From Streptomyces sp. NBC_01116 (GTDB lineage Bacteria; Actinomycetota; Actinomycetes; Streptomycetales; Streptomycetaceae): a stretch of 64,000 bases of DNA. Of the stretch, positions 1-6,691 are shown piece after piece (position 1 is the stretch's first letter; each line of letters opens with the position of its first letter). The stretch covers positions 5,317,501 to 5,381,500 of the forward strand of contig NZ_CP108644.1 of assembly GCF_041435495.1 (NCBI RefSeq), in the 5' to 3' direction. Both the position numbers and the translations under genes were made by a program. A model generated the notes under the pieces. That model saw only the letters and a list, made by a program, of their open reading frames with translations. It did no database searches and had not been told where the DNA came from.

Positions 1-171
1 CACGTCGTCCGCCGTGGGTTCCGCGCCCCGGTTGGGGATGGCGTAGTTGGCGTACTTCAGCTCCCAGCCCGGGTTGTGCCGGACGGTGAACGGGCCCACC
101 CGGTAGTGATCCGGGGAGCCCAGCGCGAGTGCCCGGGCGTAGTCCTGGACGGCGTTCGCCATCGACGTCAT
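1..171 (-). CDS. Partial gene, possible GNAT-like acetyltransferase (5' end only)
   Basis: The window begins inside this gene, so only the first 57 codons are visible, read on the minus strand. The ATG at 171 is preceded by GGAGGA about 8 bases upstream, which sets the start; a second ATG at 162 lacks such a site. The peptide starts MTSMANAVQDYARALALGSP and continues with a region rich in aromatic and charged residues (PFTVRHNPGWELKYANYAIP). This resembles the N-terminal part of some Streptomyces GNAT-type acetyltransferases as I remember them, but no acetyl-CoA binding motif falls inside the window. The family call is therefore weak, while the reading frame and start are well supported. Confidence 0.5.
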   Translation of the reverse strand, partial: MTSMANAVQDYARALALGSPDHYRVGPFTVRHNPGWELKYANYAIPNRGAEPTADDV

Positions 172-416
172 ACGGGAGTTCCTCCGGCGGGGGTCGGGAC
201 CGGCCGCAGGTTCCGGTTCTCGGTTGTCGGCCGGTGTCCGTACTACCTGGGGATCCCGCGTGTTGTCCAGGCTTCCTGTCGGGTCCTGGTCCGGGTGAAC
301 CGCCAACGGTGAGTTGAGTGCGCTTTCGGCCAAGAGGTGCGGAGGCGAGCTCCTCCGAACAACTGTCCTGCTTCGGGTCCGGTACCACGACCCCGCGGCT
401 GCCGTCGGTGCTGGCC
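172..416. other. Intergenic stretch, no clear gene
   Basis: This stretch between the start of the partial gene and the decayed gene at 417 holds only the upstream region of the minus-strand gene. Several short open frames cross it on both strands, but none has a ribosome binding site together with a family-like sequence. I see no RNA gene and no convincing operator. Confidence 0.4.
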
Positions 417-724
417 ATGTCATGCGCGGCGGCCTGTGTGGCGGTCATCGCCCGTCGGTTGGCCGGGCAGTCGGCCTGACGGCGGGGCTGGCGTTCGGCC
501 TGCTTCCGGCTGTGGCCGTGGCCTTGGCCTTGGCCGACGGCGCCGATGGGCGGCATACGGTGGCACGGTGCTGCTGTGCGCGCTGCTGAACCGGCTCTCC
601 CTGCTGATTCTTGTCGGCGGTGCGGGACGAGGCGAAGCTGTCGGCGCTGCGGGCGTCCTGCACGGTGGTGGCGGATCGGCAGGTTCTCGGACGACGAGTG
701 ACGGTGTACGAGCGGCGCTCGTAA
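417..724 (+). pseudogene. Decayed small membrane protein gene with several frame changes
   Basis: No single frame is open here, yet consecutive pieces in different plus-strand frames look like normal Streptomyces coding sequence with G/C at third positions. From 417 one frame gives MSCAAACVAVIARRLAGQ. A second frame near 465-535 gives a hydrophobic helix (VGLTAGLAFGLLPAVAVALA). A third near 553-615 gives a second helix (YGGTVLLCALLNRLSLLILV). The second frame then resumes from 620 and reads VRDEAKLSALRASCTVVADR up to TAA at 722-724. The joined product would be a roughly 100-residue protein with two membrane helices. I infer three frameshifts in a former gene; sequencing error is the alternative. 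I do not recognise the family. Confidence 0.42.
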
Positions 725-780
725 CGTGTCACATGGGCGTACCGGGCATCTCTGTTCGGAACCGGCACCCGCCCGGCGGA

Positions 781-1860
781 CTATGCCACCCGGGTCGCTC
801 CGGCGAAAGGCATCTGATCGACGGGCGCGATGCGGACCGGTGCTCCGGGGCGCGGGGCGTGGATCATCTGGCCGCCGCCGATGTAGAGGCCGACATGGCT
901 GATCCCGGAGTAGAAGAACACCAGGTCGCCGGGGGCCAGTTCGGAGCGGGGGACCCGGGCCCCGGCGTTGATCTGGGTGTAGGTGGTGCGCGGCAGGCTC
1001 ACGCCCGCCGCCTTCCAGGCCGCCTGGGTCAGGCCCGAGCAGTCGAAGGCGTTCGGGCCCGTCGCGCCCCAGACGTACGGCTTCCCGATCGCGCCGTGCG
1101 CGAAGGCGATGGCCCGGGCGGCGCGGGAGCCGGCGGTTGGGGCCTGAGCGCCGCGAACGGCCGAGCGGTCGGCGTGGGCCGGGCCGCCGCCGTGCCGGGC
1201 GTCGGCGCCGCGTTCGTACGCGGCGCGCTCGTCGGCGGTCAGGGTGTCCAGCAGCCTGCGGGCGTCGGCCAGCTTGGCGCGGATCGCGGTGCGGTGTTCG
1301 CGCAGCTCGGCGCGGCGGGCCGCGAGGCGTTCGGTCTCCCGGTCGGCGCGGGCCTTGACGCGGGTGATCTGGGAGACCTGCCGCCGGATGCCGTGCAGCA
1401 GGCCGCTCTGCCGGTCGCCCGCCCGGTCGAGGTAGGAGGCGCGTTGCAGAAAGGCGTCGGGGTCGGAGGAGAGCGCCAGTTGCAGGGCCGGGTCCAGGGT
1501 GCCGCTGCGGTACTGCGCGGTGGCCAGTGAACCGAGGGCGTGCCGGGCGGTGTTGAGGCGGGCGGTGCGGCGGGCGGCCTCGTCGGTCAGGGCGTCGACG
1601 GTGCGGGTGGCGGTGGCCGCCTTCTCCTTCGCCCCGTTGTACTTCTCGGTGGCGACCTCGGCGTCGTGGTACAGCCGGTCGGCCTTCGCCCTGACCTGCG
1701 TGGCGGTGGGGGCCGGTTCGGCGGGGGCCGCGCCCGCTCCGGTGACCGAGCCGGCGGTGGCCGCCCCGGCGAGCGCCAGGGTGGCGGCGGTGCGGGCAGC
1801 AGAGCCGGTGAGCGGGCGCTGCTTGGGTTTTCGGTGGGCTGACCTGCGGTGCGCTGCCAC
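781..1860 (-). CDS. Secreted NlpC/P60 (C40) cell-wall peptidase
   Basis: This 359-residue protein is a predicted secreted peptidoglycan endopeptidase. A basic start followed by an Ala/Gly-rich hydrophobic stretch up to about residue 45 looks like a signal peptide. Residues 55-220 are an Ala/Arg/Glu-rich coiled-coil-like region. The last 120 residues are an NlpC/P60 domain with catalytic Cys274 (DCSGL) and His322 (SHVGLYIGGG). The family cleaves peptide stems near D-Glu-meso-DAP linkages. The GTG at 1860 is chosen because AGGAAGG lies upstream and the MAAHRR start matches the paralogue encoded at 2516-3709. Unlike that paralogue it lacks the Gly/Ser/Thr linker, and its short leader has only a hairpin where the other gene has a riboswitch. 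The two genes look like an old duplication. Confidence 0.88.
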   Translation of the reverse strand: MAAHRRSAHRKPKQRPLTGSAARTAATLALAGAATAGSVTGAGAAPAEPAPTATQVRAKADRLYHDAEVATEKYNGAKEKAATATRTVDALTDEAARRTARLNTARHALGSLATAQYRSGTLDPALQLALSSDPDAFLQRASYLDRAGDRQSGLLHGIRRQVSQITRVKARADRETERLAARRAELREHRTAIRAKLADARRLLDTLTADERAAYERGADARHGGGPAHADRSAVRGAQAPTAGSRAARAIAFAHGAIGKPYVWGATGPNAFDCSGLTQAAWKAAGVSLPRTTYTQINAGARVPRSELAPGDLVFFYSGISHVGLYIGGGQMIHAPRPGAPVRIAPVDQMPFAGATRVA

Positions 1861-2045
1861 GGGGGCGGCATCCTTCCTGCCGGCTGCCCGCCGGGGGATA
1901 CCGGCGGGTCCGTGAAGGACGCTAATCCTGGTGGCGGGAAAAGAGTCGCCATGACTGCTATTGCCCCGATGTGACCTTTCCGTGGCCTTGGTTGATCACT
2001 GATACCTCCGTGCATCGGGGCAATGCGTGACAATGCGGTCAATTC
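1861..2045 (-). promoter_or_regulatory. Leader and promoter region of the first NlpC/P60 gene
   Basis: Read on the minus strand this holds, in order, a 12-base perfect inverted repeat (ATTGCCCCGATG at 1960-1971 and its complement at 2013-2024), the motif GGAAAGGTCAC (1971-1981) inside the loop, a possible -10 (TTAGCGT) near 1919-1925, and a short leader with the hairpin CCCGCCGG/CCGGCGGG (1887-1908) just before the ribosome binding site. On the plus strand the motif reads GTGACC-N5-GTGGCC, close to the direct-repeat pattern I remember for the response regulator MtrA, which controls cell-wall hydrolases in actinobacteria. That identity is inference. The same GTGACCTTTCC occurs upstream of the second NlpC/P60 gene. 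Confidence 0.5.
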
Positions 2046-2068
2046 CGGAGGAGGTGCGCAAGGAAGGC

Positions 2069-2108
2069 TTGCCTCACTGAAAGGTAAAACCTTGGCCATG
2101 GTTAGGCT
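2069..2108 (+). promoter_or_regulatory. Two dyads and a possible -10 before the small membrane protein gene
   Basis: Two small inverted repeats lie directly upstream of the gene at 2117: AGGC-TT-GCCT around 2066-2075 and AAGGT-AAA-ACCTT at 2081-2093. They are followed by TAGGCT at 2103-2108, which fits a -10 hexamer. If TAGGCT is used, the transcript would start only a few bases before the ATG. The first dyad is part of what an IdeR/DmdR iron box looks like, but it matches only about half of such a box. Confidence 0.3.
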
Positions 2109-2116
2109 CCGGAGCC

Positions 2117-2470
2117 ATGGACGTACTCATCAATGTCTTCGTCGCCCTGCACATCATCGGCATCGCCTCCCTGCTGGGCGGCTTCCTGACGCAGATGAAG
2201 GCCATGGGAGCGGGCACCGCCCGCTTCACCCCCGCCATGCTGCACGGCGCGCTGACCATGCTCGTCACCGGCGTCGCCCTGGTCGGACTCAACCAGGCCG
2301 ACGACCAGGCCGTGAACAACGTCAAGATCGGCATCAAGCTCGCGCTGCTGGTCGTGATCCTCGCCCTCGTCTACGTCAAGCGGGACGACGAGACGGTGGA
2401 CAAGGGCGCGTTCGCCGCCGTCGGCGGACTGACGGCCGCCAACATCTTCATCGCCACTGTCTGGACCTGA
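2117..2470 (+). CDS. Small four-helix integral membrane protein
   Basis: This 117-residue protein is almost entirely hydrophobic, with four predicted membrane helices near residues 4-24, 38-58, 70-87 and 98-115. The loops are short, with a charged one (KRDDETVDK) between helices 3 and 4. I do not recognise a named family. It resembles small integral membrane proteins commonly annotated in Streptomyces without function. The ATG at 2117 has GGAG very close upstream, and a possible -10 at 2103-2108 suggests a near-leaderless transcript. The gene sits between the two minus-strand NlpC/P60 genes, divergent from the first and convergent with the second. Confidence 0.75.
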   Translation: MDVLINVFVALHIIGIASLLGGFLTQMKAMGAGTARFTPAMLHGALTMLVTGVALVGLNQADDQAVNNVKIGIKLALLVVILALVYVKRDDETVDKGAFAAVGGLTAANIFIATVWT

Positions 2471-2515
2471 GACGTTCCGGGGGCGGCCGCCGGGAAGCCG
2501 CCCCCCGGACGCGCA

Positions 2516-3709
2516 CTACGCCGGGCGCACGCTTCCGTAGATCGGCATGGAGTAGATCGACTCCTCGCGCACGTTCGCACCCGGCTTCGGTGCGTGGATC
2601 ATCATCCCGTCGCCCTTGTAGACGCCCACATGGCTGATGTCGTCGTAGAAGAAGACCAGGTCGCCCGGCTTCAGGTCGGACGTGGCGACCCGGGTCCCGA
2701 CCTCCACCTGGTCCCAGGTCGTCCGGGGCAGGGTCACGCCCGCCTCCCGCCACGCCGCCTGCGTCAGCCCCGAGCAGTCGTAACTGGAGGGGCCCGACGC
2801 GCCCCACACGTACGGCTTCCCGATCTGCGCGCGGGCGAAGGCCAGCACCTTCTCCGCCTTGGCGGCATAGCCGCTGCCCGTACCGGAACCGGTGCCGGAG
2901 CCGGGGTCCGTGCCCGTACCGGAACCGGAACCCGTGCCCGAGCCGCCGCCGGGCTCCTTCGCGGCCTCCTCGCGGGCCTTCTCCTCGGCCTCGGCCCTCT
3001 CCTTCGCCTCGGCGGCCTGCCGGGCGGCCAGCCTGGCCGCCTTCTCCTTCGCCTCGGCCTCCTGCCGGCGCTCCAGCTCCGCCAGCCGCGCCTTCTCCTC
3101 GGCGGTCAGCCTCGACAGCAGGCCCCGGGCCTCGGTGAGCTTGGTCTGCACGTCCTTCTTGCTGGAGGCGAGCGTGGCCTGCGTCTCGGTGAGGGTCTCC
3201 AGGCTCTTCACCGCCTCCGCGCGCTTCTTCGCCGCCGAGGCCTGCTGCGTACGGAAATCGGAGACGGCCTTCTGCTGCCGCTCCGTCGCCCGGTCCATCA
3301 GCCGGCTCTGGTCGAAGTACCCCTGCGGGTCGTCCGCCAGGAAGAACGTCGCCGTGGGCGCGATGCCGCCGCTGCGGTACTGGGCCGCCGCGTAGGAGCC
3401 CAGCGCCCTGCGTGCCTCGTTGATCTTCTCGGTCCGCTTCGCCACGTCGGAGAGCAGCGTGTCGACCTTCGTCCGCTGGGACGCGGAGGCGGCCTTGGCC
3501 CGGTTGTACTCCTGGGTCGCGGTGCCCGCCTGCCGGTACAGGGCGTCGACCTTCTGCTGGACTTCCTCGATGGCGGGCTTCGGCTCCGCGGGCGCGGCCG
3601 TGGCGCTCTGCGTGGAGAGCAGCGTCACGGAGGCCAGCGCGGCCGTCGTCAGACCGACGGCGGGGGTGGTGGTGCGCACCTTCGTGCGCGGCTTGCGATG
3701 CGATGCCAA
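2516..3709 (-). CDS. Secreted NlpC/P60 (C40) peptidase under a c-di-AMP riboswitch
   Basis: This 397-residue secreted endopeptidase has a signal peptide ending near the Ala-rich APAEPKP, then a coiled-coil region of about 190 residues rich in Lys/Glu/Ala, a Gly/Ser/Thr linker of GSGTG repeats, and a C-terminal NlpC/P60 domain with Cys312 (DCSGL) and His360 (SHVGVY). The start deserves a note. An ATG at 3718 lies in frame but directly abuts GGAAGGAG. The TTG three codons later (3709) has proper spacing and gives a MASHRKP start like other Streptomyces members I remember, so I prefer the TTG. The upstream leader carries a c-di-AMP riboswitch, which links this hydrolase to osmotic and cell-wall control. 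Confidence 0.88.
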   Translation of the reverse strand: MASHRKPRTKVRTTTPAVGLTTAALASVTLLSTQSATAAPAEPKPAIEEVQQKVDALYRQAGTATQEYNRAKAASASQRTKVDTLLSDVAKRTEKINEARRALGSYAAAQYRSGGIAPTATFFLADDPQGYFDQSRLMDRATERQQKAVSDFRTQQASAAKKRAEAVKSLETLTETQATLASSKKDVQTKLTEARGLLSRLTAEEKARLAELERRQEAEAKEKAARLAARQAAEAKERAEAEEKAREEAAKEPGGGSGTGSGSGTGTDPGSGTGSGTGSGYAAKAEKVLAFARAQIGKPYVWGASGPSSYDCSGLTQAAWREAGVTLPRTTWDQVEVGTRVATSDLKPGDLVFFYDDISHVGVYKGDGMMIHAPKPGANVREESIYSMPIYGSVRPA

Positions 3710-3721
3710 GACCGGCATCTC

Positions 3722-3915
3722 CTTCCGTGGACCGCCTACCGGGTTAGCTGTCGGGTTCGGACGGAACGGAAGGCTGTCCTACGGTCCGGATGCGAGGGCA
3801 CGGACCGATTCACCCCGGTGCTGCGTGTGGGTCCCCGGTTCCGGACTGCCCGGGTGGCAGGACGGATTCGGCGGAGGCGCCCGTCGGGCGTGGTTCGCCC
3901 CAGGGAGGTACGGGT
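3722..3915 (-). promoter_or_regulatory. c-di-AMP riboswitch (ydaO/yuaA type)
   Basis: On the minus strand the leader of the NlpC/P60 gene contains the hallmark conserved blocks of the ydaO class: an unpaired GGGGACCCA segment (3827-3836 region), then GGGGTGAATC (3806-3816), then a 3' part reading CCGAACCCGACAGCTAACC followed by AGGCG, ending at the ribosome binding site GGAAGGAG. In actinobacteria this class senses cyclic di-AMP and lowers expression of cell-wall hydrolases; that is known for the class. A possible -10 (GCTAGCGT, 3929-3936) lies just upstream. Exact 5' and 3' edges are estimated by eye. Confidence 0.85.
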
Positions 3916-3975
3916 CACCTGACCGAGCACGCTAGCCAACCGGCCCCGCCGCTGGGAAGGACGATGAGCGATATG

Positions 3976-4008
3976 CCCGATACATTTTCGTGACCTTTCC
4001 GGATCGGG
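3976..4008. promoter_or_regulatory. Motif block shared with the first NlpC/P60 promoter
   Basis: CCCGAT (3976-3981) and its complement ATCGGG (4003-4008) flank GTGACCTTTCC (3990-4000). The same 11 bases, again between complementary CCCGAT/ATCGGG arms, lie upstream of the first NlpC/P60 gene at 1960-2024. The shared arrangement suggests one regulator for both hydrolase genes; MtrA is a candidate by motif resemblance only. Confidence 0.45.
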
Positions 4009-4152
4009 GCTCCGGCACCCCCTCCGACCGGGCGATCCTTCACGGAACGTCGACGTCCGGTCCCCGTGCGTACGGGTGACGGTGGGGTGCGGGCGGCCCC
4101 TTCCCGCCTTCGGCGGAGAGTTGTCAGTCCGGCCGCCTAGACTCGGGAGGCG

Positions 4153-6594
4153 ATGAGCAGCCTCTTTGACGACAGTTTCCTGACCGGCCTCCAGCCCGCG
4201 GAGGACGGCCCCCCGCCGCCTCCCGAGGACCACGCGCCCGAAGCGGTGCCGGAGGACCTCTTCGAGGGCGTCTACGACGCGCCCCCGCCGCCCCGGGACG
4301 GGTATTACCGGGACGGCCACCCGCGCCCGGCGATCGACTCCGCCGCGCTGCTCGACGGGCTGAACACCGAGCAGCGCGCCGCCGTCGTGCACGCCGGTTC
4401 CCCGCTGCTCATCGTCGCCGGGGCAGGCTCCGGCAAGACCCGGGTCCTCACCCACCGCATCGCCCATCTGCTGGCCGAGCGCGGGACGCACCCCGGGCAG
4501 ATCCTCGCGATCACCTTCACCAACAAGGCCGCGGGCGAGATGAAGGAGCGCGTCGAGCAGCTCGTCGGCCCCCGCGCCAACGCCATGTGGGTCATGACCT
4601 TCCACAGTGCGTGCGTCCGCATCCTGCGCCGCGAGTCGAAGAAGCTCGGCTTCACCTCGTCGTTCTCGATCTACGACGCCGCCGACTCCAAGCGCCTGAT
4701 GGCCCTGGTCTGCCGCGACCTCGACCTGGACCCGAAGCAGTTCCCGCCGAAGTCCTTCACCGCCAAGGTCTCCAACCTCAAGAACGAGCTCATCGACGAG
4801 GAGACCTTCGCCGGGCAGGCGACGGACGGTTTCGAGAAGACCCTGGCCCAGGCGTACGCGCTCTACCAGGCCCGCCTGCGCGAGGCCAACGCCCTGGACT
4901 TCGACGACATCATCATGACGACGGTCCACCTGCTCCAGGCCTTCCCGGACGTCGCCGAGCACTACCGCCGCCGCTTCCGGCACGTCCTCGTCGACGAGTA
5001 CCAGGACACCAACCACGCCCAGTACACGCTGGTACGGGAGCTGGTCGGCCCGGCCGGGGAGGCCGACGCCCCCGCCGAGCTGTGCGTGGTGGGCGACGCG
5101 GACCAGTCGATCTACGCCTTCCGGGGCGCGACCATCCGCAACATCCTCCAGTTCGAGGAGGACTACCCGAGCGCGACGACGATCCTGCTGGAGCAGAACT
5201 ACCGCTCCACGCAGACGATCCTCTCCGCCGCCAACGCCGTCATCGAGCGCAACGAGAGCCGCCGCCCCAAGAACCTCTGGACCAACGCCGGCAGCGGCGC
5301 CCGCATCACCGGCTACGTCGCCGACACCGAGCACGACGAGGCGCAGTTCGTCGCCGACGAGATCGACCGGCTCACCGACGCGGGCGACGCCAGGGCGGGC
5401 GACGTCGCCGTCTTCTACCGGACCAACGCCCAGTCCCGCGTCTTCGAAGAGATCTTCATCCGCGTCGGCCTGCCCTACAAGGTCGTCGGCGGTGTGCGCT
5501 TCTACGAGCGCAAGGAGGTCCGGGACGTCCTGGCCTACCTCCGGGTCCTCGCCAACCCCGAGGACACCGTTCCGCTGCGCCGCATCCTCAACGTCCCCAA
5601 GCGCGGCATCGGCGACCGTGCCGAAGCGATGATCGACGCCCTGTCGATGCGCGAGAAGATCTCCTTCCCGCAGGCGCTGCGCCGCGTCGACGAGGCGTAC
5701 GGCATGGCCGCCCGCTCGTCCAACGCCGTCAAGCGCTTCAACACGCTGATGGAGGAGCTGCGCACGATCGTCGAGTCCGGCGCCGGGCCCGCCGTCGTGC
5801 TGGAGGCGGTCCTGGAGCGCACGGGCTATCTCGCCGAGCTCCAGGCCTCCACCGACCCGCAGGACGAGACCCGCATCGAGAACCTCCAGGAACTCGCCGC
5901 CGTCGCCCTCGAATTCGAGCAGGAGCGCGGCGACGAGGAAGGCGCGGGCACGCTCGCGGAGTTCCTGGAGAAGGTCGCGCTCGTCGCCGACTCCGACCAG
6001 ATCCCCGACGAGGACGAGGACGGCTCCGGCGTCATCACGCTGATGACCCTGCACACGGCGAAGGGCCTGGAGTTCCCGGTCGTCTTCCTCACGGGCATGG
6101 AGGACGGCGTCTTCCCGCACATGCGGGCCCTCGGCCAGACCAAGGAGCTGGAGGAGGAGCGCCGCCTCGCGTACGTCGGCATCACCCGCGCCCGCGAACG
6201 GCTCTATCTGACCCGGGCCGCGATGCGCAGCGCCTGGGGCCAGCCCTCGTACAACCCGCCCTCGCGGTTCCTGGAGGAGATCCCGGAAGCGCACCTGGAC
6301 TGGCGGCGCAAGGGCCCGATGGCCGCCCCCGCCGGGCCCACCTCCGGCATCACGTCCTCGCTGTCCTCGTCCCGTTCCCGCTCCGGCCCTTCGGGGTTCG
6401 CGACCCGGCGAGGCGGCGCGGAGAAGCCGACGGTCACCCTGGTGGCCGGGGACCGGGTCACGCACGACCAGTTCGGGCTCGGCACGGTGACGGCCGTCGA
6501 GGGCTTCGGCGACCAGGCCAAGGCGACGGTCGACTTCGGCGACGAACGCCCGAAGAAGCTGCTGCTGCGGTACGCGCCGGTCGAGAAGCTGTAG
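4153..6594 (+). CDS. pcrA: ATP-dependent DNA helicase PcrA/UvrD
   Basis: This 813-residue superfamily 1A helicase unwinds DNA 3' to 5' in nucleotide excision repair and replication restart. Visible motifs are Walker A AGAGSGKT (89-96), motif Ia TFTNKAAGEMKERV, motif II VDEYQDTN, motif III VVGDADQSIYAFRGA, motif IV QNYRST, motif V TLMTLHTAKGLEFPVVF and motif VI AYVGITRARERL. A Ser/Arg-rich linker and a C-terminal Tudor-like segment (GDRVTHDQFGLGTVTAVEGF) follow, as in PcrA that binds RNA polymerase. The roughly 60-residue acidic/proline N-terminal extension is typical of Streptomyces. TAGACT (4138-4143) could be a -10 giving a nearly leaderless message, since GGGAGG lies only 2 bases before the ATG. 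Confidence 0.97.
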   Translation: MSSLFDDSFLTGLQPAEDGPPPPPEDHAPEAVPEDLFEGVYDAPPPPRDGYYRDGHPRPAIDSAALLDGLNTEQRAAVVHAGSPLLIVAGAGSGKTRVLTHRIAHLLAERGTHPGQILAITFTNKAAGEMKERVEQLVGPRANAMWVMTFHSACVRILRRESKKLGFTSSFSIYDAADSKRLMALVCRDLDLDPKQFPPKSFTAKVSNLKNELIDEETFAGQATDGFEKTLAQAYALYQARLREANALDFDDIIMTTVHLLQAFPDVAEHYRRRFRHVLVDEYQDTNHAQYTLVRELVGPAGEADAPAELCVVGDADQSIYAFRGATIRNILQFEEDYPSATTILLEQNYRSTQTILSAANAVIERNESRRPKNLWTNAGSGARITGYVADTEHDEAQFVADEIDRLTDAGDARAGDVAVFYRTNAQSRVFEEIFIRVGLPYKVVGGVRFYERKEVRDVLAYLRVLANPEDTVPLRRILNVPKRGIGDRAEAMIDALSMREKISFPQALRRVDEAYGMAARSSNAVKRFNTLMEELRTIVESGAGPAVVLEAVLERTGYLAELQASTDPQDETRIENLQELAAVALEFEQERGDEEGAGTLAEFLEKVALVADSDQIPDEDEDGSGVITLMTLHTAKGLEFPVVFLTGMEDGVFPHMRALGQTKELEEERRLAYVGITRARERLYLTRAAMRSAWGQPSYNPPSRFLEEIPEAHLDWRRKGPMAAPAGPTSGITSSLSSSRSRSGPSGFATRRGGAEKPTVTLVAGDRVTHDQFGLGTVTAVEGFGDQAKATVDFGDERPKKLLLRYAPVEKL

Positions 6595-6625
6595 TCGGTC
6601 GGGCGGGACAGGGCCGGACGGACGG

Positions 6626-6659
6626 AAGCGGGAGGAGGGCCTCGGCCCTCCTCCCGCTT
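6626..6659. terminator. Terminator between pcrA and the M23 gene
   Basis: A perfect 16-base stem (AAGCGGGAGGAGGGCC at 6626-6641 with its complement at 6644-6659) closes on a two-base loop. It lies between convergent genes and probably works in both directions. Confidence 0.85.
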
Positions 6660-6691
6660 CGCTTTCCGCCCGGTGTTCCCGTGGTTCCGTC

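Noticed and set aside
445..768. 107-codon minus-strand frame in the first intergenic region
   Set aside because: It has no ribosome binding site and no similarity pattern. The plus-strand pieces in the same region look more like decayed coding sequence.
2063..2080. Full IdeR/DmdR iron box before the small membrane protein gene
   Set aside because: Only AGGCTTGCCT matches; the outer halves of the 19-base box are missing, so it is listed only as a dyad.
3736..6465. 909-codon open frame antisense to pcrA
   Set aside because: It mirrors pcrA codon by codon in a GC-rich genome, has no family-like motif and no ribosome binding site. The plus strand carries all helicase motifs.
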